From: JBPCQA01 sp050998615
GTDB lineage: Bacteria; Actinomycetota; Actinomycetes; Propionibacteriales; Nocardioidaceae
Assembly: GCA_050998615.1 (NCBI GenBank)
Contig: JBPCQA010000055.1
Span: 1 to 63,571 of the forward strand
DNA length: 63,571 nt
Reading direction: 5' to 3'
Position numbers and translations under genes: made by a program. Positions 53,285 to 61,466 of the stretch are shown here, one piece after another. Under the pieces are notes generated by a model. That model was not told the DNA's origin, ran no database searches, and worked only from the letters and a program-made list of their open reading frames with translations. The number at the start of each line of letters is the position of its first letter. Position 1 is the stretch's first letter.

Positions 53285-54655
53285 TCACGACTTCGATTGT
53301 GGACGCCACCAACTGCCGCGTTGTGGCGGGTCGTCACCGTCGCTGACCGCCTGGTCTGCGGGCTGTTGCGTCGTCGTTTCTGCGGCCTCCTCGTCGCTGC
53401 CCAGACCTGGAGCACCCTCGCCGCTGGGGTCTGGTTGTCCCCACTGCGCTGGTGTCTGAGCCGACTCCTCAACGCCCGGGCTTTCGGGCTGGCCCCACGA
53501 CGACTGCTGTGACTCGTCAGCTACCTGGCGCCACTGCTGGTCACCAGGTTGGGCCCAGGACGACTGCTGGTGCTGGCCTTCTGGCTGCCCCCACGATTGC
53601 TGACCAGAATCCTCCTGCTGAACCCACGACGCCTGCTGGCCCTGATCCTCGGGCTGGCCCCACGACGCCTGCTGGCCCTGATCCTCCGGCTGACCCCACG
53701 CCTGCTGACCCTGATCCTCGGGCTGGCCCCACGAGGACTGCTCGCCCTGACCCTCCGGCTGGCCCCACGAGGACTGCTCGCCCTGCTGGGTTTGCTGTGC
53801 CCAGGTGGATGCGGCTTGGCCTTGTTGCTGTGCCTGTGCCTGTGACTGGTCACCCCACGATCCCGTTGCCGCCTGGCCCCAGGCACCGCCGACGGCGCCG
53901 GGACTCTGGCCCGCCCAGCCGCCGGACTGCTGAGCCGCGTAGCCCTGACTTTGCTGTGGCCAACCGCCTTGCTGGCCCCAGGTGGCTGGGTCTCGTGGTG
54001 CAGTTCCCCCCTGCTGGGGGTAGCCAGCGGTCTGCCCGTAACCGCCCTGTTGGCCGTAACCGCCCGGCTGCCCGTAACCGCCCGGCTGGCCGTAGCCGCC
54101 CGGCTGGCCGAAGCCGCCCTGCTGCTGACCCCACTGGTTGGCCGCTGCAGATCGGGCTGTCTTTGGGAAGGATTGGAACACGGTGAGGGCATACCACGTG
54201 GCCAAGCCGAGGAACAGCAGCTCGGCAAGCCCTAGCACGACGAAGACGGTCTTTCCGGCCCCGGACACCCCGCCGTAGCCGACCACGAGATCGAAGTAGC
54301 TGGTTGCGGTCCCCTGCCCGGCAGAGTCGGCACCGAATCCGCTGAACCAGCAGATCAAGCCGAAGATCAAGCTGATCGCCCCGATGCCGAGAGCAGCCAG
54401 CACAATGACTCGTGCGTTCTTGCTCGCCTCTCCGAACCCGATTGCCAATCCGACCGCGGCGGCCAACGAGATCACTAGGATGGGATGTTCGAAGACGTGG
54501 CCGACAATCGCCGCACGGGTGGAGAAACTTGCACCGCCAAGGTCAGCAGAGCTCTTGAACAGCAGGCTCAACCCGCTGATGAAGATGAGCCCTGCCACGC
54601 CGAGCAGGCCATAGGCGAAGATGTCGCGAAACTTCTTGGTCGTCTCCGGAACCAC
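53285..54655 (-). CDS. DUF5336-type membrane protein with long Gln/Trp/Gly repeat tail
   Basis: From GTG 54655 (AAGGAG six bases upstream) the 456-residue protein starts with a four-helix membrane domain (about 1-165) of the DUF5336 kind. Then comes a tail: GYGQPG-type repeats (about 170-215) and eight or so units of SSWGQPEDQGQQA-like sequence (about 290-400), before an acidic Ser/Thr/Pro end. The tail is low complexity and polar with regularly spaced aromatic residues. An upstream TTG at 54661 is possible. It is divergent from fbiA across an inverted repeat. Confidence 0.85.
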   Translation of the reverse strand: MVPETTKKFRDIFAYGLLGVAGLIFISGLSLLFKSSADLGGASFSTRAAIVGHVFEHPILVISLAAAVGLAIGFGEASKNARVIVLAALGIGAISLIFGLICWFSGFGADSAGQGTATSYFDLVVGYGGVSGAGKTVFVVLGLAELLFLGLATWYALTVFQSFPKTARSAAANQWGQQQGGFGQPGGYGQPGGYGQPGGYGQQGGYGQTAGYPQQGGTAPRDPATWGQQGGWPQQSQGYAAQQSGGWAGQSPGAVGGAWGQAATGSWGDQSQAQAQQQGQAASTWAQQTQQGEQSSWGQPEGQGEQSSWGQPEDQGQQAWGQPEDQGQQASWGQPEDQGQQASWVQQEDSGQQSWGQPEGQHQQSSWAQPGDQQWRQVADESQQSSWGQPESPGVEESAQTPAQWGQPDPSGEGAPGLGSDEEAAETTTQQPADQAVSDGDDPPQRGSWWRPQSKS

Positions 54656-54692
54656 GGGCAACTCCTTGGTTGAGGTTCGAATGTCGACTCAG

Positions 54693-54744
54693 TATCGGGT
54701 GAGGCAGGTGCCACTCACACGCCACTAGCCTGCCACACCCGATA
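54693..54744. promoter_or_regulatory. Inverted repeat in the divergent DUF5336/fbiA region
   Basis: TATCGGGTGAGGCAGGT (54693-54709) is mirrored by GCCTGCCACACCCGATA (54728-54744), matching over about 17 bases with two differences and a centre of 18 bases. Its place between two divergent starts suits an operator, or a stem in the leader. A CTAGTGGCGTGTGAG segment on the minus strand (54714-54728) in the centre looks like one end of the TIR elements. Confidence 0.5.
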
Positions 54745-54815
54745 GCTCTCGGACCATGACGGCATCACATCGGCCAGCCCACTCCCAACGCGTCGCGGAC
54801 TGCAAGACTGGCCTC

Positions 54816-55796
54816 ATGCGAATAACGGTGTTGTCCGGTGGCATTGGCGGGGCCCGATTCTTGACCGGGCTCCGCGATGTCACATCGACGCGTGACGAGA
54901 TCACGGTGATTGGCAACACGGCCGACGACATCTGGCTCTTTGGGTTGCGCATCTGCCCCGACCTCGACACCGTGATGTACACCCTGGGTGACGGCATCGA
55001 CAAGGAGCGCGGCTGGGGCCGCAATGCCGAGACATGGAGCGCTAAAGAAGAGCTGGCGGCGTACGGCGTTGAACCCAGCTGGTTCGGGCTCGGCGACAAG
55101 GACATCGCCACCCACCTCGTCCGCACCCAAATGCTCGCGGCCGGCTACCGCTTGTCAGAGGTCACCGAGGCGCTCTGTGCACGCTGGCAACCGGGGGTCC
55201 GGCTGCTTCCGATGACCGACGACCGCGTCGAAACCCACGTGGTGATCGACGATTCAGCAAGCGAAGGCGGAAAGCGGGCGGTTCACTTCCAGGAGTACTG
55301 GGTCGGGCTGCACGCTCCGCCCGCACGTTCGGTTGTCTTCGTCGGTGCCGACGACTCGGCACCGGCACCGGGGGTAGCGGAGGCCATCGCCACCGCCGAC
55401 CTGGTCATTTTGCCGCCGTCGAATCCAGTGGTGTCGATTGGGACGATCCTGGCGGTGCCCGGAATTGCCGCGGCCATCCGCGCTACGCCTGCCCCCGTCG
55501 TCGGTGTCTCCCCCATTGTCGGCGGCCACCCGGTGCGGGGGATGGCCGACAAGCTGCTACCGGTGATCGGCGTCGAGGTCGATGCAGTCGACGTCGCCCG
55601 CCACTACGGCGCACGCACGTCCGGAGGGCTGCTCGACGGGTGGCTTGTCGATTCCACCGATTCAGACAGCCTGTCTCGCATCGAAGTGCTCGGCATGGCG
55701 GCAGTCGCCACTCCACTGTTGATGCGGGATCGGGCCACGACCCGGGCCATCGCCTCCGACACCGTCGCCTTGGCCGAGAAGTGCCGAACCCGGTGA
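54816..55796 (+). CDS. fbiA: 2-phospho-L-lactate/phosphoenolpyruvate transferase FbiA (CofD)
   Basis: The 326-residue protein starts MRITVLSGGIGGARFLTGL with the CofD motif and continues with NTADDIWLFGLRICPDLDTVMYTLG and later GVSPIVGGHPVRGMADKLLP. It transfers a phosphoenolpyruvate (or lactate-derived) moiety to Fo, giving dehydro-F420-0 or F420-0. The ATG at 54816 opens the conserved domain; upstream extension is unlikely. It overlaps fbiB by GTGA (55793-55796). Confidence 0.95.
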   Translation: MRITVLSGGIGGARFLTGLRDVTSTRDEITVIGNTADDIWLFGLRICPDLDTVMYTLGDGIDKERGWGRNAETWSAKEELAAYGVEPSWFGLGDKDIATHLVRTQMLAAGYRLSEVTEALCARWQPGVRLLPMTDDRVETHVVIDDSASEGGKRAVHFQEYWVGLHAPPARSVVFVGADDSAPAPGVAEAIATADLVILPPSNPVVSIGTILAVPGIAAAIRATPAPVVGVSPIVGGHPVRGMADKLLPVIGVEVDAVDVARHYGARTSGGLLDGWLVDSTDSDSLSRIEVLGMAAVATPLLMRDRATTRAIASDTVALAEKCRTR

Positions 55797-56878
55797 TCAA
55801 TACTCCACAGCGGATCGAAGTCTTCGCCCTCGACTGGCCGGAAGTGGTTCCGGACGCCGACCTGGCCGCCCTGCTGGCGCAGTCGACAACGCTGTGCGAC
55901 GGTGATGCGGTCTTGGTGACCAGCAAGGTGGTGAGCAAGGCGGAGCGCCGCGCCATCTTCGGTGATCGACGCGTGTCAATAGCTCGGGAATCCCGCCGTG
56001 TCCTGGCGCGCCGAGGTGACGCGGTGATCGCTCAGACACGTCACGGGCTCGTGATGGCAGCCGCTGGCGTCGATGCCTCCAACGTCCCCGCTGGTACGGC
56101 GCTCACCCTGCCTCTCAACCCGGACGAGTCGGCTCGGCGCCTCAGGCAGCGGGTTCACGAGCTCAGCGGCACGAACATCGCGGTGATCATCACCGACACC
56201 GCCGGCCGGGCCTGGCGCCTCGGACAGACCGATATGGCGATCGGCTGTGCGGGTGTCTTCCCGTTGATCGATCTGCACGGCAGCTACGACACCCACGGCA
56301 ACGAGCTGTTCGTCACCGCACCCGCGATCGCCGACGAGTTGGCCGCCGCCGGTGACTTGGTCAAGGGCAAGACCAGCAACCGGCCGGTCGCCGTGGTCCG
56401 CGGCCTGGTCGGCTGGGTGCTGCCTGTCGACGACCACGGTCCGGGAGCGCAGGCTCTGATTCGTAAGAGCGGTGACGACTTGTTCGGGCTTGGTGCCCGG
56501 GAGGCGGCGCTGACTGCTGCCACGCGTGACGACCAGGTGGCCTTGGCGCACTTTGCGTCCCGCATCCCGGCAGATCCAGATCCCTTCGAGCAGCTGTTGA
56601 CTTCGCATCCGGCGGTCCGGCTCACGGTGGCGAGAGGAGGGCCGGGCGATGGGCGAACCACGACGTGGCGGGTGCGGATCGACGTACAAGCCGACGCAGC
56701 CGACGATGCGCTGATCGAAGTCGGTCGGCTGCTCGAGCGGGCGCACGTACTGGCTACCGCATACCGACTCGACCCTGGCAACACGATTTCCCCGGATGAC
56801 TGTTCGCCGGGTGCCCAATCAGGCTGGCGCACAGCGGCCAGCGCCGGGTGGACCCATCGCAGTGCCGGGAGCTCCTGA
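55793..56878 (+). CDS. fbiB: Coenzyme F420:L-glutamate ligase, without nitroreductase domain
   Basis: The 361-residue protein has a complete CofE-type ligase domain (about 1-245: VVPDADLAALLAQS, VLVTSKVVSKAERRA, ITDTAGRAWRLGQTDMAIGCAG, NELFVTAPAIADELAAA) which adds glutamates to F420-0. After that only about 110 residues follow, with DDLFGLGAREAALTAA and VEVGRLLERAHVLATAYRL, and no FMN-binding nitroreductase fold like that of mycobacterial FbiB. Start GTG 55793 overlaps fbiA. Reduction of dehydro-F420-0 would need another enzyme. Confidence 0.9.
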   Translation: MINTPQRIEVFALDWPEVVPDADLAALLAQSTTLCDGDAVLVTSKVVSKAERRAIFGDRRVSIARESRRVLARRGDAVIAQTRHGLVMAAAGVDASNVPAGTALTLPLNPDESARRLRQRVHELSGTNIAVIITDTAGRAWRLGQTDMAIGCAGVFPLIDLHGSYDTHGNELFVTAPAIADELAAAGDLVKGKTSNRPVAVVRGLVGWVLPVDDHGPGAQALIRKSGDDLFGLGAREAALTAATRDDQVALAHFASRIPADPDPFEQLLTSHPAVRLTVARGGPGDGRTTTWRVRIDVQADAADDALIEVGRLLERAHVLATAYRLDPGNTISPDDCSPGAQSGWRTAASAGWTHRSAGSS

Positions 56879-56957
56879 CGACGCCGTCGCGAGCAGGGGC
56901 GTCGCAAGGGCCGCCGAGTTGATGAGTTCGGCCGCCCCGGATGGGAGGATCGGTGAC

Positions 56958-57620
56958 GTGAGCCAACCGAGCCGGTACGACGCGATGGGCGCTGGCTGCG
57001 CTCACCGTGAATGTGCACATCCGCAGCGCGAACGCGTCTTCACGTTGGCCACCGTCGTCACGTTCGTGCGTACGGCGGCGACCCTGGTGCTGGCCATGTG
57101 GGGAGCCCACGAAGGGTCACTCGGGCTGCTGTTGTGGGCGCTCGGCGTCTACTGGGTGGGCGACATGGCCGACGGGGCGATTGCGCGGATCACCGACCGC
57201 GAGACACGAATCGGCGCCGTGCTCGACATCATGTGCGATCGGCTTTCGGCCGGTTGCTTCTACGTCGGATTCGCCTGGTACGACCCGAGCATGGTAGCTC
57301 CGGTCGGGATCTATCTTGCCGAGTTCATGGTGATCGACATGTTCTTGTCCCTCGCCTTCTTGGCCTGGCCCTCGTCGAGCCCCAACTACTTCTATCTGAT
57401 CGACCGCCGGCTCTGGCTGTGGAACTGGTCCAAGCCGGGCAAGGCGGTCAACTCCGCTTTGTTCGCGGTCTTGATGGTCGTCACCCGTGACGCCTGGCTG
57501 GCCGGCGCCATCGCCGCGGCTCTGCTGGTGCTCAAGGTCGTGTCGCTGTGCTGGCTGATGCGGCTTCGCCTCCCGGTTCCCTCCGGGTGCGCCCATACGC
57601 TGGCGAAGCCGACCAGCTGA
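56958..57620 (+). CDS. CDP-alcohol phosphatidyltransferase family protein
   Basis: The 220-residue protein has the family motif DxxDGxxARx8Gx3Dx3D at about residues 69-91 (DMADGAIARITDRETRIGAVLDIMCD), all eight key residues present, and four to six TM helices. It transfers a phosphatidyl or similar group from CDP-diacylglycerol or a related donor to an alcohol or inositol-type acceptor; the exact substrate cannot be read. GTG 56958 is preceded by GGAGG nine bases away; an ATG at 56922 has no such site. Confidence 0.88.
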   Translation: MSQPSRYDAMGAGCAHRECAHPQRERVFTLATVVTFVRTAATLVLAMWGAHEGSLGLLLWALGVYWVGDMADGAIARITDRETRIGAVLDIMCDRLSAGCFYVGFAWYDPSMVAPVGIYLAEFMVIDMFLSLAFLAWPSSSPNYFYLIDRRLWLWNWSKPGKAVNSALFAVLMVVTRDAWLAGAIAAALLVLKVVSLCWLMRLRLPVPSGCAHTLAKPTS

Positions 57621-57710
57621 TGCGGCCAAGAGCCCGCGGGCTCCAAGGCTGAAGGCGTCCGGCGTGGAGATAGCCGCCCCGTTCAGCCGCTGGGAAGCAT
57701 GCGCAGTGGG

Positions 57711-58793
57711 CTAAGCGTCTGAGGAGAAACGAATCGCGCCAGCAGGGATCGTCATATCACACCACACTCGCGCGCCGCCGACCAGCTCACAACGCGCGCC
57801 CACGACGGCACGATCACCGACAACGGCGTCGCGCAACACAACCTGCTCTCCGATGCTGGCCCCCGGCCCGACAACGGATCCGATCACGCGAGCACCGGCT
57901 TCGACGACGGCTCCCGGACAGACGATGCTGCCCTCCACCACCGCGCCCACACCAACGCTGGCCTCGGCGCCGACCGTGCTGCCGGCGAGCAGCCGGGCGT
58001 CGGCGGCAACGCTGGCCTGTGCCGCCACCCAGCACTCACGTGGCGGATAGGGGTACGCCGGGCTCGGCGCCACGCCGCGAACCACATCCGCCGACCCCTG
58101 CACCAACGCTTGGGGCGTTCCGATATCACGCCAATAGCTCGACTCCCGGTATCCGAACACCCGCAGGCCAGCCGCCAGCAGGGCCGGGAACGTCTGTCGT
58201 TCGACCGACACCACGCGATCGGGAGGGATTTCGTCGATCAGGCCGCGTTGGAAGATGTAGCAGCCGGCGTTGACCTGGCGAGAGACCGGGTGGAGGGACT
58301 TTTCTACGAACCCGCTGACCCGCCCCGCTGCATCGGTCGGCACGCATCCGTACGGGCGCGCGTCCGGGACTTCGACCAAGTGCAGCGATGCGGCGGCCCG
58401 GACCTGCCGATGATAAGCGAGCTGGGCGCCCAGATTGTGCCCGCTCAGCACGTCTCCATTGAGGATCATGACCGGGTCGTCCGGCTCCGACTTCAACCGA
58501 TCGGCCACATGCCGAATCGCTCCGGCCGTGCCCAGCGGCTCAGCCTCGGTCAGGTAGCTGAGTTGGACGCCCCACAGACTGCCGTCGCCCAGCACAGCCT
58601 CGAACCGGTTTGCTCGAAAGCTCGTCGCCAACACCACATGCTGCACGCCGGCCGCGCCGAGTTTTGCCAGCTGATGGGCCACAAACGGCACACCGCCCAC
58701 CGGCAGGAGATGCTTCGGCTCGTGCTGCGTCAACGGTCGCAACCGCGTGCCCAGCCCCCCGGCGATGATGACTGCCTCCACCGGCTCATCCAA
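57711..58793 (-). CDS. Sugar-1-phosphate nucleotidylyltransferase (mannose-1-phosphate guanylyltransferase-like)
   Basis: The 360-residue enzyme has an N-terminal nucleotidyltransferase domain with IIAGGLGTRLRPLT, PKHLLPVGGVP and LNGDVLSGHN, and a C-terminal left-handed beta helix (about 250-345) with hexapeptide repeats. It belongs to the GDP-mannose pyrophosphorylase or RmlA-like group (Rv3264c-type), making nucleotide sugars for envelope mannans. Starts at TTG 58793 or GTG 58781 are both possible. Confidence 0.88.
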   Translation of the reverse strand: MDEPVEAVIIAGGLGTRLRPLTQHEPKHLLPVGGVPFVAHQLAKLGAAGVQHVVLATSFRANRFEAVLGDGSLWGVQLSYLTEAEPLGTAGAIRHVADRLKSEPDDPVMILNGDVLSGHNLGAQLAYHRQVRAAASLHLVEVPDARPYGCVPTDAAGRVSGFVEKSLHPVSRQVNAGCYIFQRGLIDEIPPDRVVSVERQTFPALLAAGLRVFGYRESSYWRDIGTPQALVQGSADVVRGVAPSPAYPYPPRECWVAAQASVAADARLLAGSTVGAEASVGVGAVVEGSIVCPGAVVEAGARVIGSVVGPGASIGEQVVLRDAVVGDRAVVGARCELVGGARVWCDMTIPAGAIRFSSDA

Positions 58794-58874
58794 CCATCCA
58801 GCCCGGCTAACATTCCCGGCTCACCTAACCGGCCCGAGGTCGTGTCGTCCACGCCGACCCGGGAGACTGGCTCG

Positions 58875-59648
58875 ATGGCCGCCCTTCCAGTGATCCCGAA
58901 GGCATGGTCGGTGATCCCCGAGGCGTGGGAATGGAACGTGCGTGCCGGGTCGGGCCGACCGTTTCTCACGTTTTACGACGATGCCACCGGCGAGCGCATC
59001 GAGCTGAGCTACACCTCGATGGACAACTGGGTGGCGAAGACGGCAAACCTGTTGGCCGACGAGTTCGATCGCGAGCCTGGTGACGTTCTCTGCATCGACC
59101 TGCCGACCCATTGGCAGTCGGTCGTGTTCATGCTCGCCGCCTGGACTGTCGGGATGCGGGTAGGGATTGGCCTCGACGGGTCGGCCGACGTCCAGGTCGT
59201 TGCCGGCCGCGACGCCGATGCGGAGTCCGGCCACGAAGGTGAGGTGGTGGCCTGCTCGTTGCGCCCGATGGGTGGCCCATGTCTGGAGCCGCTGCCACCC
59301 GGGATGCACGACTTCGCCATAGTCGTGTCGGCCCAGCCCGATCACTTCGCCGGCACTGTTGACCTGGCGGCGACAACTCCCGCCGCACGACGTGAGCGCC
59401 CAAACGATATCGACCACGCCGAGTTGCTGGCACAGGGACGGCAGGAGGTCGCCAGCCTCGATCTCGAGCGCGGCTCTCGATTGCTGACCGACACGAACCC
59501 GGCCAGCGATGAAGGGCTTGGGCTCGTCGTTGGTCTTCTCGCGATGGGTGCCTCGGTTGTCTTGGTGGGCCATCTCGACCCGAGCACAATCTCCACCAAG
59601 GCCAGCCAAGAACGGGCGAGCCACCAGCTGTGGTCGGCGCACGAGTAG
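58875..59648 (+). CDS. TIGR03089 family protein
   Basis: The 257-residue protein matches the actinobacterial TIGR03089 family, which resembles the N-terminal part of acyl-CoA synthetases or AMP-ligases but lacks the usual P-loop and hinge. The text has RPFLTFYDDATGERIELSYTSMDNWVAKTANLLADEFD and QSVVFMLAAWTVGMRVGIG. Function is unknown. ATG 58875 is preceded by GGGAG. The stop lies nine bases before galE, so the two may be one transcript. Confidence 0.82.
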   Translation: MAALPVIPKAWSVIPEAWEWNVRAGSGRPFLTFYDDATGERIELSYTSMDNWVAKTANLLADEFDREPGDVLCIDLPTHWQSVVFMLAAWTVGMRVGIGLDGSADVQVVAGRDADAESGHEGEVVACSLRPMGGPCLEPLPPGMHDFAIVVSAQPDHFAGTVDLAATTPAARRERPNDIDHAELLAQGRQEVASLDLERGSRLLTDTNPASDEGLGLVVGLLAMGASVVLVGHLDPSTISTKASQERASHQLWSAHE

Positions 59649-59657
59649 GGTGACGCC

Positions 59658-60665
59658 ATGACTGTCTTGGTTACCGGCGGAGCCGGCTATATCGGTGCCC
59701 ACGTCGTGCGGCTGTTGCGCGAACGCGGCGACGCTGTCGTGGTCGACGACCTCAGCACGGGGTCGGCAGAGCGGGTCGCAGACACTCCGCTGGTCCAGAT
59801 CGATATCGCTGCTGAGGACGCTGTCGAGAAGCTCACCGCGATGATGCATGAGTACGCCGTCACAGCGGTGATCCACATCGCAGCCAAGAAGCAGGTTGGC
59901 GAATCCGCCGAGAGACCGGCGTGGTACTACGCACAGAACGTCGGTGGGATGGCGAATCTCCTGATGGCGATGCAGTCGGCCAGCGTCGACAAGTTGATGT
60001 TCTCGTCCTCGGCCGCAACCTACGGCATGCCCGACGTGCCTGCCGACACGCTGCTCGACGAGACGGTCGAGTGTCGGCCGATCAGCCCGTACGGCGAGAC
60101 GAAGCTCATCTGCGAATGGATGTGTCGAGACGCCGCGTCCGCGTGGGGGCTGCACTGGGCTGGCTTGCGGTACTTCAACGTTGCCGGGTCAGGTTGGCCC
60201 GACCTCGGTGACCCTGCCGTGCTCAACCTGATCCCAATCGCCCTGCGCGCTCTGACGAACGGCACACAGCCCAAGGTGTTCGGCGCCGACTATCCAACAC
60301 CCGACGGCACCTGCATCCGTGACTACGTGCACATCTTGGACCTTGCCGACGCCCACATCGCCGCGCTGGACTACCTCGACCGCGAGGACGCCGATCGGCC
60401 CGCGACAGTCTTCAACGTCGGCACCGGGAGGGGTGCCTCAGTCACCGACGTGCTCGACCAGATCGCCGCCTCGACCGGCTACTCCGTGGCGCCACCGGTG
60501 ATCGATCGCCGCCCCGGAGACCCGCCGATGCTCGTCGCCGACGTCTCCTTGATCCGCAACGTGCTGGGCTGGGAGAGCACCAAGACGCTGACCGAGATGG
60601 TCGACTCGGCTTGGCAGGCGTGGGCACCGATCCACGGCACGCCGCCAGTTCCGTCGCAGGGCTGA
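59658..60665 (+). CDS. galE: UDP-glucose 4-epimerase
   Basis: The 335-residue epimerase has the extended-SDR motif GGAGYIG (about 7-13), SSSAATYG, the catalytic YxxxK in SPYGETKLICEW, and the UDP-sugar binding region. It interconverts UDP-glucose and UDP-galactose, the substrate that Glf needs. It lies next to wzt-wzm-glf in a convergent layout and is likely cotranscribed with TIGR03089. Confidence 0.95.
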   Translation: MTVLVTGGAGYIGAHVVRLLRERGDAVVVDDLSTGSAERVADTPLVQIDIAAEDAVEKLTAMMHEYAVTAVIHIAAKKQVGESAERPAWYYAQNVGGMANLLMAMQSASVDKLMFSSSAATYGMPDVPADTLLDETVECRPISPYGETKLICEWMCRDAASAWGLHWAGLRYFNVAGSGWPDLGDPAVLNLIPIALRALTNGTQPKVFGADYPTPDGTCIRDYVHILDLADAHIAALDYLDREDADRPATVFNVGTGRGASVTDVLDQIAASTGYSVAPPVIDRRPGDPPMLVADVSLIRNVLGWESTKTLTEMVDSAWQAWAPIHGTPPVPSQG

Positions 60666-60688
60666 TCAAGCGCGATTCCGGCGCTAAT

Positions 60689-60712
60689 CCGGCGCCGATC
60701 CAAGGGCGCCGG
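60689..60712. terminator. Bidirectional terminator between galE and wzt
   Basis: CCGGCGCC (60689-60696) and GGCGCCGG (60705-60712) are perfect inverse complements with an 8-base loop, between the convergent galE and wzt stops. No U-run is present on either side. Confidence 0.55.
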
Positions 60713-60716
60713 TATC

Positions 60717-61466
60717 TCAGTCGTCGTCGTCGTCCTCGTCGTCGAGATCGTAGTTGAGGAACTTGACGGCTTCTTCGGACGGGCCCTCGAACGCCACCTT
60801 GCCGCCCTTGAGCACCAGCCCACGGTTGCACAACCTCACCACCTGCTTGGGGTTGTGACTGACGAACACCATCGTGCGACCCTCGTCGCGAAGCTCCCTG
60901 ATGCGCCTCATGCACTTCTTCTTGAACGGCTGGTCACCAACTGCCAGCACTTCGTCGACCAAGAAAATGTCACATTCGGTGTGGACTGCGGTTGCGAACG
61001 CCAGCCGCATGAACATCCCGGACGAATACTGCTTCACCTCGTTGTCGAGGAATTTCCCCATCTCGGAGAACTCGATGATCGAGTCGAATTTGTTGTCGAT
61101 CTCAGCCCGCGTCATGCCGAGGATCGCGCCGTTGAGATAGATATTCTCCCGACCGGAGAGGTCGGGGTGCAGGCCGGCGCCGACCTCGATGAGGCCGGCG
61201 ATTCGTCCACGGGTCAGCACCTTGCCCTCGTCCGGCTGCATCACCCCCGAAATCAGCTTGAGCAGCGTGCTCTTGCCTGACCCGTTGAGCCCCATCAAAC
61301 CGATCGTGTCGCCCTCGTCGAGGGCAAATGAGATGTCCTCAAGCGCGGTAAAGGAGCGGGACATCTGGCGGCGCTTGACGGCATTGACCGTGGCCTTCTT
61401 TATCGTCGTATGGTTCGCCAACCTGAAGCGCTTGGTTACCCCGTCGACCACGACTGCAGCGGACAT
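60717..61466 (-). CDS. wzt: Polysaccharide ABC exporter ATP-binding protein (Wzt-like)
   Basis: The 249-residue ATPase has Walker A GLNGSGKST, signature YSSGMFMRLAFATA, Walker B IFLVDEVLAVGD and switch VSHNP. This matches Wzt/RfbE-type exporters. The C terminus ends in a run of Asp and Glu (YDLDDEDDDDD) instead of a carbohydrate-binding domain. The start ATG at 61466 shares one base with the wzm stop (TGATG), which couples translation. Confidence 0.92.
   Translation of the reverse strand: MSAAVVVDGVTKRFRLANHTTIKKATVNAVKRRQMSRSFTALEDISFALDEGDTIGLMGLNGSGKSTLLKLISGVMQPDEGKVLTRGRIAGLIEVGAGLHPDLSGRENIYLNGAILGMTRAEIDNKFDSIIEFSEMGKFLDNEVKQYSSGMFMRLAFATAVHTECDIFLVDEVLAVGDQPFKKKCMRRIRELRDEGRTMVFVSHNPKQVVRLCNRGLVLKGGKVAFEGPSEEAVKFLNYDLDDEDDDDD

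Noticed and set aside
53510..53860. CRISPR-like array from repeated nucleotides
   Set aside because: The repeats are codons of the Trp/Gln-rich tail of the DUF5336 protein, have no spacers, and remain in frame.
54725..54728. CTAG in the fbiA upstream region as a full MITE copy
   Set aside because: Only one end-like sequence is present and no core match is seen, so it is kept only as a weak finding.
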